64,000 bases of DNA from Certhia americana (lineage: Eukaryota; Chordata; Aves; Passeriformes; Certhiidae): contig JAGMWU010000027.1 in NCBI GenBank assembly GCA_018697195.1, positions 14,672,531-14,736,530 on the forward strand, in the 5' to 3' direction. The notes beneath the pieces were generated by a model. The model searched no databases, had not been told where the DNA came from, and saw nothing but the letters and a program-made list of their open reading frames with translations. A program made the translations under genes and the position numbers. Shown piece by piece: positions 22,546 through 34,119 of this stretch. Each line of letters starts with the position of its first letter. Position 1 is the stretch's first letter.

Positions 22546-24063
22546 GTCCTGAGAGAAGTCAGAATTACAATTTTGTATTATATAAACCACCTATTCACCA
22601 TGATGCTCAACGTGTTTACATGGGTCTTGTACCTTTCTCTCTATATTTTTCCACACATGGGGAACTACTTGCCTGTTGTAATGCTCCTGTTGAGACCAGG
22701 GAATGGTATGAAAATTGCTTTATTGGTTTATTATGTCAATTGCATGATAACCTCCAAGGCAATGAACAGCATTCAGAATATATACTCAACTTTGTTTGCC
22801 TGTCCTAGTCTGGGCTGATATGTCAGGGACCTCCTCAACAATCCAACCAAGCCTATAGGGGCAAGAGTAGAGAATGTTTCTTTCCATCCTTTTAAACCTG
22901 ACACAGCAGTTTTTGAGAATGCTGAGTTCCCTCTGGATGTGAAGGATGGCATAATCTTGTTGTCAGTTCTGCTTTCTCTTTTCTCTATGACCTGCACCGT
23001 GTACACCATGCATAGAGACGGAACAGTGCTCAGTGTGGCACAGCATCCTCAGAAGGAGGAGGAGAAAAGCAGCAAAGCAACAGGCACCATGTCCATGCAA
23101 ACTGTCACAGAGAAAAAGAACCCAAAGAGTAGTCAACGCTTCCACACAAACTGTCACAGATCCAGGACAGCCTAAGCTGGTAGCAGTTGTCCCCGTTCAG
23201 AAAAAGAAATCGAAGAGCAAATCAGTCTGCATAGTGACTGACGAGGAGGCAGCTGGACCCTAGCACCCAGAAGAAGAGACAGAGCTGGAGATCCTCACTC
23301 TCTCTCTGTCCCTGTGTGAGCTGCGTGACTTGTGGAGGGAGTTCACCCGCCAAGTGAATGAGTCTATCCTGACCTGGCTGCTCCACATCTGGGACACCGC
23401 AGCTAATGATACCATTCTGGACAGAAGTGAGGCCAGGCAACTGGGATCCCTGTCCCAGGATGTGGTCATTGACCAGGGGATAGGAAGAACCCAGGAAACT
23501 CTCAGCTACTGGTGGCAACTGCTGGCAAGTGTAAGATGCCTTTGTAAAGAAGACCTCCAGGTTAATCAAGGAAAATGGAATAAAATGGAACAAGGTGCCT
23601 AAGGGAATAAGCTGTGCTGGAGATAATTTTTTCAGAAGAGGAGAGATTCCTTAAGAGTCCAGATGGTGCCCAGTGCACATCACAAATGTAGCTGAGATTT
23701 GCACGGCTTGGACCAGAGACATAGTCCCGTTACCTAGTGACAGTGCAATGGAGAGAAGAAAAGGACACAATGGGCACAATGGTCAACAAACTAAGAATTT
23801 ACCAGGACACTGTCACTGCTCTGTTCTGCACCCATGTCTCATCCCTGGGAACAAAAGTGGCTGAGCAAGTCAGGAGCTTGATTGAAGAGGGCCATCAGAA
23901 ACTGAGAAAGGAGTTTAAGGAAGGAATTTACTACATCTCACCAGAACCATCAAGAATCTCTGCCATTAGGAGCAGACATACCCCAGCCAAAGAGAGAGGA
24001 TACACTCCATGAGATAACCTCTTGTTTTTCCTTCAGGAGCATGGAGAAAACACGAGGAAGTGG
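22522..24063 (+). pseudogene. ERVL gag, decayed and truncated
   Basis: The reading frame changes several times between 22590 and 24063, yet the protein pattern follows the gag of the provirus at 46104-47871. There is a hydrophobic N-terminal part (about 22600-23010), a K-rich linker, then LxExxxRQVNESILTWLLHIWD-type sequence (23330-23600) and DNLLFFLQEHGENTRKWD near 24010-24060. Stops (for example TAG near 23262) and shifts make it non-functional. It breaks off at about 24063 where an inverted protease piece begins. Confidence 0.85.
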
Positions 24064-24320
24064 GATGCATGGGGCCTCTGGGCCAGTTACAATGGGGTGT
24101 TTCTGCCACTTGTTCCTAGTCATACTCACTTCAGCTTCCAGTACTGTCAGCTACTGGGATCCTCCTGTCACCCCAGAAATAGAAATGGATTCCGCTCCCA
24201 CATACCTTGATGGTATGAGGGTACACTGAGTGCCAGTGTCAACCAAAGTCATATATTTTTGTGGGTCAGATGTGCCAAGCCATCAGATCCACACAGTCCA
24301 ATAGATCCAATTCTTGTGAA
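24064..24320 (-). pseudogene. ERVL protease fragment in inverted orientation
   Basis: This stretch reads, in + direction, like 45820-46070 of the ERVL provirus, where protease lies on the - strand ('ggcctctgggccagt' shared). So here protease is antisense to the gag that precedes it. Some open + frame across the junction is antisense protease, not a gene. The protease core is degraded. The inversion must be a post-insertion rearrangement or a fusion of two copies. Confidence 0.82.
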
Positions 24321-24383
24321 TGATAATGCTTTTTACACATATTTGCCATTTTTGGGAGCTGTTTATCAATTGCTAGGTGCTTT

Positions 24384-25430
24384 TTAAAAGGTAAGATCAT
24401 ACAATCATAAATCAGTAAGGCTGAAAAACACCTCTAAGATCTTTGAGTCCAATTTTTAAACCAGTACCACTGTGTTCAGCACAAAACCATGTCACCAAGT
24501 GCCACATCCACATGAATTAAAGGGTTAAAAGACTTAGGAGTTAGAAATGTAGCTAGCAAGACAGAAGCAATACATTTTGATTAGGTGTATAACAGGGGCT
24601 ATTGAGATAGGAACAATAGATTTTGATTAAGAACTTAACAAGGGGATTATAAGAAGAAGTTAAGCGTTTAATTATTAGCATATGGGTATAATTGAAATAG
24701 CTAGAGCAAAGACAATATATTATGTATTTGACTCAGTTATGTTTTTAGAAGCAATCAGGAGTATATATAGTATTGTAAAAGAGTAAGAACCGAGAACACT
24801 CCTGGCTCCTAAGATAATTGGAGCCAGGAGAGGAGGCCTGGACTATGACCAAGGGGTCAAGAAGCCCTGGCAACAGGACAAGGTAAAGAGTTTATTGTGA
24901 TGAAGACAACTGACTTCCTCCTCACAAACCCACTGACCCATTTCGAGAGACCACTGACCCAATTAAAAGGAGAACTGCACAGCTGTAATGAACATTCAAT
25001 TCATTTTAATACGAAGCAGGAACAGATGATGAATATGGATAGGCATTTCAAATGACTTTATGAATATGCAAACTCTTTGTAAATATATGGAGAGCTGACG
25101 CTTTGGCAATTTGCACATGCCTTTGGAGGATTACTTCCCATGTGTCCAGCGCTGTAATAAACATGCCACTTTTCAACTTCAATTAGTTGAAAGGTTTCTT
25201 TGTCCCTGGCACCTTTAGTGTCTCACACATGCCTTTTGAACACTTCCAGGGATGTTGTTTCTACCACTTCCCTGGACAGCTTCTTCCAATACCTGATCAT
25301 TGTTTCAATGAAGAAATTTTTCTTAATATCTAATCCAAAGCTACCCTGATGCAACTTGAGACCTGTCACTTGTTACTTGGGAAAACAGACTATAACCTGC
25401 TTTCAGGTAGTTGTAGAGAGCAATAAGAAT
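24384..25430 (-). mobile_element. CR1 LINE 3' fragment (split by an LTR)
   Basis: Outside the inserted LTR (24513-25225) the sequence is the reverse complement of a CR1 3' end. It starts near AAGATCATACAATCATAAATC, then 'tgaaaaacacctctaagatc', and continues at 25230 with 'gccttttgaacacttccaggg'. It stops at about 25430, where a second CR1 3' end starts. About 330 bp of CR1 remain. No intact frame. Confidence 0.85.
24513..25225 (+). mobile_element. Solo LTR, ERVK-like, in CR1 (TSD CACA)
   Basis: 713 bp from TGAATTAAAGG to TAGTGTCTCA. CACA stands at 24509-24512 and 25226-25229, and joining the flanks restores the CR1 order. GTATATATAG near 24768 is TATA-like and AATAAACATG near 25155 is the poly(A) signal. 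R/U5 and the upstream 'acgaagcagg...gatgaatatg' resemble the LTR ending at 40820, so the two are relatives. A 6-bp duplication would be typical of ERVK; only 4 are visible. Confidence 0.82.
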
Positions 25431-25435
25431 TACAG

Positions 25436-28236
25436 AACAAAATCACAGAATCATTTAGGTTGAAAGAGACCTTTGATCGATCACCACCTTGTCAACTAGA
25501 CCATAGCACTAAGTGATACATCCAGTAATTTCTTGAACACCTCCAGGAATGGTGACTCCACCACATTCCTGGACAGCCCATTCCAATGTCTAACAACCCT
25601 TCCATAAAGAAATTCTTCCTCATGTCCAACCTGAGCCTCCTCTAGCACAGCTTGAGGTCTTGTCCTCTTGTTGTACCACTGGGTGCCTGGGAGAAAAGGC
25701 TGACCCCCACTTGGCTACAATCTCCTTTCAGGTAGTTGTAGAGAGCAATGAGATCTCCCCTGAGCCTCCTCTTCTCCAGGCTAAACACCCCCAGCTCCTT
25801 CAGCCACTCTTCATATGTCTTTTGCTGTAAACTCTTCCCTTCTTTGGACACACTCCAGCACCTCAATGTCTTTCTTGTAGTGAGGAGCCTAAAACTGAAC
25901 ACAGGATTCAAGGTGTGGCCTCACCAGTGCCAAGTACAGGGGAACAATCACTTCCCTGGTCCTGCTGGTCACATTATTTCTGATACAAGCCAGGATGCCA
26001 CTGGCCTTCTTGGCCACCTGGGCACACACTGGCTCATGTTCAGTCAGATGTTGACCAGCACCCCCACATCCTGTTCCACCAGGCAGATTTCTAGCCATTC
26101 TTCTCCATTCCTGTAGCATTGCATGGGGTTGTTGTGATCCAAGTGCAGGACTTGGCACTTCGCCTTATTGAACCTCAAACAGTTGACCTCCGCTCATTGA
26201 TCCATCCTGTCCAGATCCCTCTGCAGAGCCTTTCTACCCTCCAGCAGATCAACACTTCTACCCAACTTGGTATAGTCTGCAAACTTACTGAGGATTGTAA
26301 TAGAGTCCCTCATCCAGATCACTGGAAAGATACTAAACAGGACTGGCTCCAATACTGAACCCTGGGGACCAGCACTCGTGACTGGCCACCAACTGGATTT
26401 AATTTCATTCACCACCATTCTCTGGGCCCAGCCATCCAGACAGTTTTTTTACCTAGTGAACAGTGTACCTATACAAGCAATGAGAAGCCATTATCTCCAG
26501 GAGAATGGTGTGGGAGACAGTGTCAAAGGCGTTAAGTCTAGGTTAACAACATCCACAGCCTTTCTCTCATCCACTCAGTGTGTCACATTGCCATAAAAGG
26601 TAATCAGGTTGGTCAAGCAGGACCAGCGTTTCCTAAGCTCATGCTAGCTGGGCTTGATCCCCTTTTCTTGCACATGCTGTATGATGGCACTCAAGATAAT
26701 CTGCTCTCTGACCTTCCCTGGGACCTAGGTCAGGCTGACAGCCCTGTTGTTCCTCAGATCCTCCTTCCGACCCTTCTTATAGATGAGCATTCCATTTGCT
26801 CACTTCCAGTCAACTAGGCTCTCTCCAGTTTACCAGGACTGCTGGAAATTGATTGAAAGATTCTTATTGAGATCTTCTGCCAGCTCCCTCAGTATCCTTG
26901 GGTTGATCCCATCTGGTTCCCTGGACTTATGGGTGTCTAAGTGGCATGGCATGTTTCTGACCATTTTACTCCTGGAATATAGCGGTTTCATTGTGCTTCC
27001 CACTCCTGTCTACTAGCTCATGATGCTGGGTACCCTGAGGAAAACTGGTCTTTCTGTTAAAGACTGAGGCAAAGAAGGCTTTAAGTTCCTCAACCTTTTT
27101 TCTAAGCCTTTGTCATTATGCTTCCCTGTGCATACAATAAAAGATGAAGATTGTCCCGAGTCCTTCTTTTGCTGCTGATGTATGTGCAAAACCATTTTTT
27201 ATTGTCCTTTGTATTGGATCTGACTGAGATAGAGTTCATTTTTTCTTAGCAGCCCTCACAGTGCTTTGCTTTGCATTCATAGCTGGAAGGGTGTTGAGAA
27301 CACACCAGCATTTGGGCTACTGCTGAGCAGTGCTGTCTCTCTCTAACATCCTCCCCCCTCCCCCATCAAGGGGCTGGGAGTGGGCAAGATCCTGAGAGGG
27401 GACACAACCAGGCAAGATGACCCAAATTAACCAAAGGGTTATTCCATACCATATGACGTCAGCTCAGATATAAAAGCTAAGGGAGACAGGAGGAACGGGG
27501 GGCGGGCATTCGTTATTCTACAATGATTGCCTTCCAGAACAACAGCTACATGTGCTGAAGCCCTGCTTCCCAGGAAGTGTCTGAACATCGCTTGCTGATG
27601 GCAAGTAGAGATTAACTTTTCCCTTTGCTTATGTGCTTGCAAACTTTCACTTGTCTTTTTTTTTTTGTTTAGTAAACTGCCTTATATCAACCTACAAGTC
27701 GTTTTCCATCTTTTTTTCTCTCCCCTGTCCTGCTGGAAAGGGGAGTGATAGAGCTGCTTGGTGGGCACCTGGCACTCAGCCAAGGTCAACCCATGACATC
27801 CTTTAAGGTAGTAGCCAAATTATGTTTTACTTGTGTTTCGGCCCTTCTAATTTTCTGCCTGCATGACTTCAGAACATCCTTGTAGTCCTCCTGAGTTTCC
27901 TGCCTATTTTTCAATAGGTGATACACTTTTTTCCCTGAGTTTGAGCCAAAGATCTCTGTTCAGCCAGGCCAATCTTCTTCCCTGACAGCTCATCTTTATG
28001 CACATTGGGACAGTGTGTTCTTGCACCTTTAAGATTTCCTTCTGGAAGAATGTCCAGTCTTCCTGGACTCCTTTGACCTTCAGCATTGCCTTCCAAAGGA
28101 CTCTGTCAACCAGTGTCCTAAACAGGCCAAAGTCTACACTCTGGAAGTCCAAGGCAGCAGCTCTCCTGGCATCCCTCCTTACTTCTCCAAGAACCAAAAA
28201 CTATAACTTCATGATTGCTTTGTCCAAGATGGCCTC
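25436..28236 (-). mobile_element. CR1 LINE, 3' part with reverse transcriptase remnants
   Basis: The 3' end is at the left ('aaaatcacagaatcatttagg', the reverse complement of a CR1 tail) and the element runs rightwards on the - strand. Recognisable ORF2 pieces include [15 protein letters not shown] with [10 protein letters not shown] (RT domain, 26194-26418; the usual Asp-Asp pair reads DY), a C-terminal piece near 25642-25911, and RRLAWLNRDLWLKLREK between endonuclease and RT (27904-28197). Frames are broken, so it is dead. It is split by the LTR at 27210 and continues at 34595-35850 beyond the provirus. Confidence 0.92.
27210..27798 (+). mobile_element. Solo ERVL-type LTR in CR1 (TSD TCCTT)
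   Basis: 589 bp from TGTATTGGATC to CCCATGACA. TCCTT occurs at 27205-27209 and 27799-27803. A TATA-like ATATAAAAGC lies near 27470. The start 'ctgactgagatagagtt' and the end 'caacccatgaca' are typical of avian ERVL LTRs. It interrupts CR1 between the RT domain and the upstream ORF2 part. Confidence 0.92.
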
Positions 28237-28721
28237 TGTGTGAACTGAATATATACAGGTAATGCCAAGAGGGCCATGATCCACAGCTGAAGTGTGAAGT
28301 AAAGATTTATTCCATTATTTCACTGGCAAAACAGGGATACATACACTGCTATGCTTATTTCATTTTAGCAGGGGCAAAAAGTGCTCAGGCCATTCTGGGC
28401 TCACATATCAAAAACGCCTGTCACAGACAAAATTCTTCACAAGGCTGTGTTTTATAGTCCCAGAGCTTCTTATGTCTCTCCCTCCTACCCCCACAGGGAG
28501 GTCCAGGCCTAGTAAAAAATGCTTTATAGGTCTTTTCTAGCATTCTGTTATCTTCTACAGAAATTCCACTTCTCAAGACAGACAGTAAACAACATGAAAT
28601 TTCAAGCAGTGAATAATATTCTTAGCATCCCCCAGCTCCAAGGTCATCGTGAGTGAAAATAATTCTAAACACAACTCTTTTTCCTCACTAGTATTCTGAT
28701 TTTAACCCTTTCCTCCCAATA
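28237..28721 (-). repeat. 3' LTR of provirus D
   Basis: Begins TGTGTGAAC; as read on the - strand it starts TATTGGGAGG (the TG has become TA) right after the polypurine tract. Contains an AATAAA on the - strand near 28300 and a TATA-like CTATAAAGC near 28525. It aligns along its length with 34120-34594. Confidence 0.9.
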
Positions 28722-28735
28722 TTCCACCCCCTCTA
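28722..28735 (-). other. Polypurine tract of provirus D
   Basis: Read on the - strand this is AGAGGGGGTGGAA directly before the 3' LTR, the expected site for plus-strand priming. Confidence 0.85.
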
Positions 28736-28808
28736 TTGGTATTACCAATATTGCAGATGGGTGTGCCTTGGCTTATCTGGCCTTACTACTGAACCAAATA
28801 GTGGCAAC

Positions 28809-29410
28809 TGTGGTGTTTCACCCCAGGGACACTTTTGGCTAGCTTGATGTTGCAGCTAGGTGCGTGGAGACAAGTCCAGACATGCTGGGGCTCTGGTGGC
28901 GGCGGGATGGAGCTTCCTCCTGGTGGCTCTGCTCCTCACGTTTCCCTCTGACAGAGAAGCTTTAAGGCGGTAGTGAAGGAAAGGAGTTGGTTCTGATGGA
29001 GGGTTTTAATCCAGAGCTTTTATTCTGGGACACAGGCCTCTGAATCTAGCGACCCCTCTAACAGAACCCTAACAGAACTTTCACAGAATCATAACCTAAT
29101 TCATGTAACCGAACTCCTCGACCACGTGGTCCCTCACCCTTTTACCTGGGGGAGGGAAGGAGGGAAGGGAGAGGCAGCCCATTAACAAGGTATGGGAGGG
29201 GAGGTCTCACAGGACAAAGGACACCTGGATGGCCCAATGCCCCCTGATCTTTTGAATCTGCCAATCACTCAACGCCCTTCTGGAATTCCAGGATTGATAG
29301 ACAGTGCTCAGCAGAGGTCAGGGTGGGGAAAGGAGAGGTGATTGTCACATCTGGGGGGGAATCATCAGGGGAGAAACTGGGTTTCTGAGGTAAACCCTGA
29401 AATCACACCA
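28809..29410 (-). mobile_element. Solo LTR nested in provirus D (TSD CAAC)
   Basis: 602 bp with TGTGGTGTTTCA at the left and TGAAATCACACCA at the right, an imperfect inverted repeat. CAAC flanks it (28805-28808, 29411-29414). The - strand has AATAAAAGC near 29024. It is GC-richer than the provirus around it. Confidence 0.8.
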
Positions 29411-30630
29411 CAACACCCCTTGCTCAAAAGACCACTCCTGCTTGGCATGGAAGTGTAGGACAGGGTAATTTACAGATGCACTTAATGGAGTATACAGGAA
29501 CAAAGGAACAAACAAACAGCACTCTAAATGTCCTAGTCCTCCTGTCAAGGCAGCTGATCCAGCAGTCATGTATAAGCAGTACATGACATCAAACTCAGCA
29601 CAGCATATGTGATGTTGAGACAGGAGGTAGTTCATCATCAGCTGGAATGGTAAAGGTTCCAGGTGTTACTGGAATCTGCAGTTACAGTAACTTGCAGTTA
29701 CTCCTGCATTCTGAGTAACAATTGCCTTCAATGTCCTATTCACCTCAGGTGAAGGATTAGCTCAGGTGCCTTATATTTTTTATGTGGAGAGGAAAAAAGG
29801 AAAAAGGTTATCACACACAAGTATGTACATAGTAATACTGCAAAGATACATCCAAAAATGTCTGTATGTTGTGCAAGTCTATAAAGCACAACAAGCCAAC
29901 TTGTGATAATGAAGAAAAATAGGCATGTCATCTCCTTCCAGTAATACCTACGCTGTCACTCCAGTTCCTTCAGCTAGAATTTTTCCAGGCCTGGTAGCTT
30001 GAGACAAGGTGATTGCCCACACAGATTGAAGAGGTTTGGTTTGCGCCCTTTCAGAATGAACGTCAACTTGGTGGGGTGTTCATGGCACCAATAACAGAGT
30101 TCCAACTCTGTCCCCTTTAGACAAGGCCTGAGCATTTGCCAAAGATAGTAGAAATACAAGAACTTGAGAATCTGGTATTAACAGAGCATGTAGCATATTT
30201 GGTGGTTTTAGCAAAGAGCAATCCTGACACTGTATCCACAGCAGTGAATACATATCACCACCCTCTTGATGGGGGCAGGGGGCCAATGTAAGCAACCTGC
30301 CAGGTGGTCAAAACCCACTGACCTCACTGTACTTTCCCCCAGGGCCTATGTAATGCCTTTAAATTCAGATATCTACAATTAGGCACACTCAATTAGAGCA
30401 TTCTTGCAGGTATTAAGAAACTTCCTTCCCAGTCAATTTCTGCAGAGAGCACATCAGTACCCCCACGTGTGGAATGGAAGTTCTCTAGTACCCTGAAAGC
30501 ACTCAGGAAAGTTTGCAGTTGTGTCACTGTTATGAATGGAGATGAGAGCTTAGACGAGTCCTGCCTTTGACTCAGATTTCTGGCAGTAGCTCTGTTTGAG
30601 GCAGCCTGCACCCCATATCATTCTCACTCC
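29411..30630 (-). pseudogene. Provirus D integrase and RNase H remnants
   Basis: On the - strand WQVAYIGPLPPSRG (about 30240-30300) is the start of an integrase core, with A where the first catalytic Asp is expected. Upstream, near 30393-30611, lies a stretch that would span the end of RNase H and the start of integrase. Nothing further left than 29640 could be assigned to a protein. All frames are broken. The part next to the 3' LTR could include 3' untranslated or env-position sequence. Confidence 0.6.
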
Positions 30631-31125
30631 TGAGTTCTTAAGAATGGCTGATTAGGTCTATTAGAAAATGAATTATTTATTGAATAGACATAAGATTAAC
30701 AGACATAAGACTTTAAACAGACTACTTACTAATGATAGATAAAGATAAACCAAAAAGAACTACTAGTAGATAAAAAATACAGTGCATGATAAAAGGTACC
30801 TATATTACAGCTAGCAAAGAAATAGCATAGGTTAGGAATCAATGTAACTTACCACCAAATTGATGATGCATAAAGTCCTTTCAATTATTTCCCGGGGAAG
30901 TATCCATTTACATCCAAACTTCGTGGAAAAGCCCTAAATGTTTCCAGGGTGTATGTAGGAGACTTCTGCCTCCATGAAAGTTTTGTGTAGCTTTTATAGT
31001 TTAAAAAGTGAAGTGTCTGTCAGAAATTCCAGCTTATCTCCCCACATCTTGTTCTCAAGGCAAGCTGTTCCTTGTGAGTGGGGGTGTTTATTGTATATCA
31101 TTGCTCTGGTGTCAGAGATAACTCC
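30631..31125 (-). mobile_element. Probable LTR nested in provirus D
   Basis: AT-rich block that interrupts pol. The - strand shows a TATA box (CTATAAAAGC near 30995) and AATAAA near 30680. The left end is TGAGTTCTT; the right end is uncertain, possibly GGTGTCA near 31110. No target duplication was found. Confidence 0.55.
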
Positions 31126-32400
31126 TTTAACGGATGCTTATCTGGCCTGGGTTAATTCACCTATCCATGTCAGGGGAAGAATGCCCGGAACTATCGCACC
31201 AGCTGATGGACAGAACAGAGAAGCTCTTCTGTAGTAGGGGGAAAGCCCTGTCACAGTCACTGTGTTCGGTACAAGGAATTGCTGGACTTTTTGTTGTACC
31301 TTGTTTGGTATTTCTCTAAACTGCCCATGCCCAGCTACCTGCAAAAAAATGCACCATAGTACCAGGGCCCTGTATTTTCTTCAGATTAATTGCCCAGCCT
31401 TGGTCCCCTAAGTGGGCTTTCAGCGATTCAGTAGCTGCCTCAATTTCTTGTTGACTCCACCATAATCAATAGATCATGAATATAATGGTGAACAGCGATA
31501 GCACCCAATCACAGCACTACATCAGTAGCCACCATTTGGTGCCAAATGGAGCAACTGTGGTTGCATCCCCAAGGCAATACCTGAAAGGTATACTGCTTTT
31601 GTTGCCAGGTAAAGGCAAACTGGTCCTGACTCTCTGAAACAATGGCTATTGAAAACAAAAGCATTATTGTTGAGGTCCGTGTCGGAGAAGGGAACAGACA
31701 GCACACCAATATGATGTGGAACTGATTCTGATTTATTAAGCAAGTGAAAAACCTTATATATGTTTTGAGTACGTGCAGGATACAATCAACATAGTTTGTG
31801 CCAAAGGCTAAAAATATATCTGTTCATGGTCAAACCTCCAGGTGTTCAGCTTCATCCCTCCCGTGCTGCCAGCAGAACTTTTTAATGATCTTGGTTATCT
31901 TTCTTGTGATTCTCTGCTGGTAACCTCCTAACTTGGGCTGCTATGTTTAACATTCCTTTGTCTAGCTTCTGTTCCTTCTGCTTCACACAATTTATGATTA
32001 AAGACACATTACAGGATTCTCTTGTACACCGGCTGAAGGCTTATGGCCCCTGTAAAGGCCCCAACACATTATCAAGATCCATTGCCATCTTCCAGGGATG
32101 TAAAGTTTTGCTGATTTTTCCCATGAGGCTAACCATGTCTGGTACTGCAACTGTGAGTGGGGGGAGAGACTTTATTCAGTTGTTTGTAATCAACAGTCAC
32201 TCTACAAGCACCATCCTATTTTCAGACAGGTCAAATAGGGTTGTTAAAAGCTGTAATGGTATTTCTAATGATTGCCACTCCTTGGAGTACCTGAATCATT
32301 TGAGTAATTTCCTTTTACCCCCTGGAATATGATACTGCTTTATGTTTACCAACTTGGCAGGTGTTGGCAGCACAGCAGGATCCTGCTTTGGGAACCCACA
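31126..32400 (-). pseudogene. Provirus D reverse transcriptase, split by LTR Y
   Basis: The RT reads on the - strand from about 32400 leftwards: VTPPLT-like PPLTVAVPDM near 32130, then LTR Y, then DQFAFTWQQKQYTFQVLPWG (31560-31620). The YxDD box reads YIHD near 31475, a lost catalytic Asp. Frame changes and stops are present. The LTR at 31680-32066 lies just where the first catalytic Asp region (MDLDN / DLNNN) should be. Confidence 0.85.
31680..32066 (-). mobile_element. LTR of family Y, copy 2, solo, inside provirus D
   Basis: 387 bp, TGTCGG to CCAACA, near 98% identical to 1-387. It sits inside the RT of provirus D and is therefore younger than that provirus. The flanks are not a usual short duplication. 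The left flank CATTATTGTTGAGGTCC and right flank CATTATCAAGATCC look like two diverged versions of one 14-17 base stretch. Confidence 0.9.
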
Positions 32401-32629
32401 CAGAATAGTTACAGATTGAATGGTAAATCCCACTTATGGACTCCCAAAATGTCCATTCAGCGTTTCAACTTTTCACCCTGCCAACACATCAATGCCCAAG
32501 ACATATGCTTCAACTGGGGCAATTAACATCTGCGTGACAATTGGGGTGGCGTGTCCTATTGTTAAAGTAACCTTAGCTTGGAGAATGGGGGTGGAAACAC
32601 CTCCCCCAAGCTGCAGGTCTGCCAAATAG

Positions 32630-32710
32630 CTTTATTAGGAGCAATATCACCATGTAATATGGTCACTTCTGTGCCTGTATCCACCAGAGCTGACACATGC
32701 AAAGTACCTC
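32630..32710 (-). pseudogene. Provirus D protease core
   Basis: The - strand frame reads SALVDTGTEVTILHG, a retroviral aspartic protease active site (DTG). Flanking frames are broken, and only the core can be recognised. Confidence 0.8.
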
Positions 32711-34110
32711 CAGATTGTCACTTTATAGTTAGAGGAACACAGGGGCATCATGTCCCCCTTCTGATGAGAGGCTACAGGGGCAGTAGTTTCAGGGGACTTG
32801 CCATGCAGCTGCTCCTTCTGTTTCGGCTTTGCTGGTTTATTCTCTCTCAATACCCCCACAGCTGGCTCTGAGGCCATAGCTCCAATGTCCCTCAGGGCAC
32901 CTGTTAAGGCACCTATATTACCAGTAGCATATGTGACTGCTGATATAACCAGGGGTTTCAATTTATTAGGTGGTCCCTTCACAAACTGCATTTTAATACT
33001 TCTTGTTACTTCTACTTTATCAGGATTAGTTCCTGTGATCAGGGCATGAGTCGCCTCCATCTGACACAGTAAGCCAATACCTTCTTCCATTGTACACCAG
33101 TTCCCAAGGGATGACACTGACTCAGCAGGATCTTCGTGTGCTGTTAAAACCGCTGTACACAGACATTGATACAGCTTAGGTGACACAATGTCCTATCCAT
33201 CAGGACCTCTGATATTCCATAGCCAAGCATACCCCTGTTGGACCTTATTATCAGTGGCTATAGGAGTTAATAGATCCTTTTCACCCACTAATAAGTGAAT
33301 AAACACAGCATCATCATTCCAAGCTCGTAAAATCTATGCCAGTATGCTCTCCCCACTCTTCTGCCGATAAGATTCTAAAAACTTCTGTAACTCCTGTGGG
33401 GTATAGGTTTGTGTGACCTGTAGCACTCCATCCAGCAGATCCTGCTGTGCCTCCATTTACACAATAGGTCCTGCTGCTACCACCTCTTTATCTGCCAAGT
33501 CTGACTCAAACTCAATCTTGGAGTCCAAGGACCCCATCCAAATATATCCATCCCATTCCTTTGGATCCCATGAAGGTTTCTTAATAAGAGCACAAACCTG
33601 GGTAGCTAAGACCTTACTTTTCCTATATTGTTGCCTTTGTTCATTAGCAATATGCATCACCAGCCATTCTATGGTGCGTTGCTGCTCACAGCACTACTCC
33701 TTTTGAGCAGTAAGCACTTCTTGTGCAAATTCCTTTGCATCCATTAAAGCAACCCTCTTTCAGATCTCCCACTTGTCCACTAAGGATGTAACGTTATGGT
33801 TGAGAGCCATGAATCCAGTGACTAACAACCATCCCAATCTTCCTGGTAACTTGTGAGCAGACTTACACGCTGCTTTTCACTTTCCATGGTAATTGACGCA
33901 TAGTCAGTCTGATCTTCTGCAGAGTAACTGCTGCCGCATCATCATCTTCAAGCCATGCGTCCAGCAGAGCCATTGTCACTATGAAAGTGGCCACAGGAGT
34001 CCAGCACTCAGTGCTGGACCATTCCAAAATGCAAGAAGTCATTGTCATGGACTCCCCAGTCCCCAGCTTTTTCCATAGCAATGGCATGGTTGTTCTTGGC
34101 GATCCCTGAC
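32711..34110 (-). pseudogene. Provirus D gag remnants
   Basis: The best-kept part is a 179-codon frame whose coding start is near 33186; its last third reads into the protease region. Two further frames (33457-33660, 33863-34087) lie upstream in other phases. The position between the 5' LTR and protease, and the strand, identify it as gag. No zinc knuckle is visible. Confidence 0.6.
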
Positions 34111-34119
34111 TATGACAAA

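Noticed and set aside
24022..24229. 62-codon + strand frames with apparent signal-like residues
   Set aside because: They are the antisense of an inverted ERVL protease fragment; the same antisense frame appears at 45811-46107.
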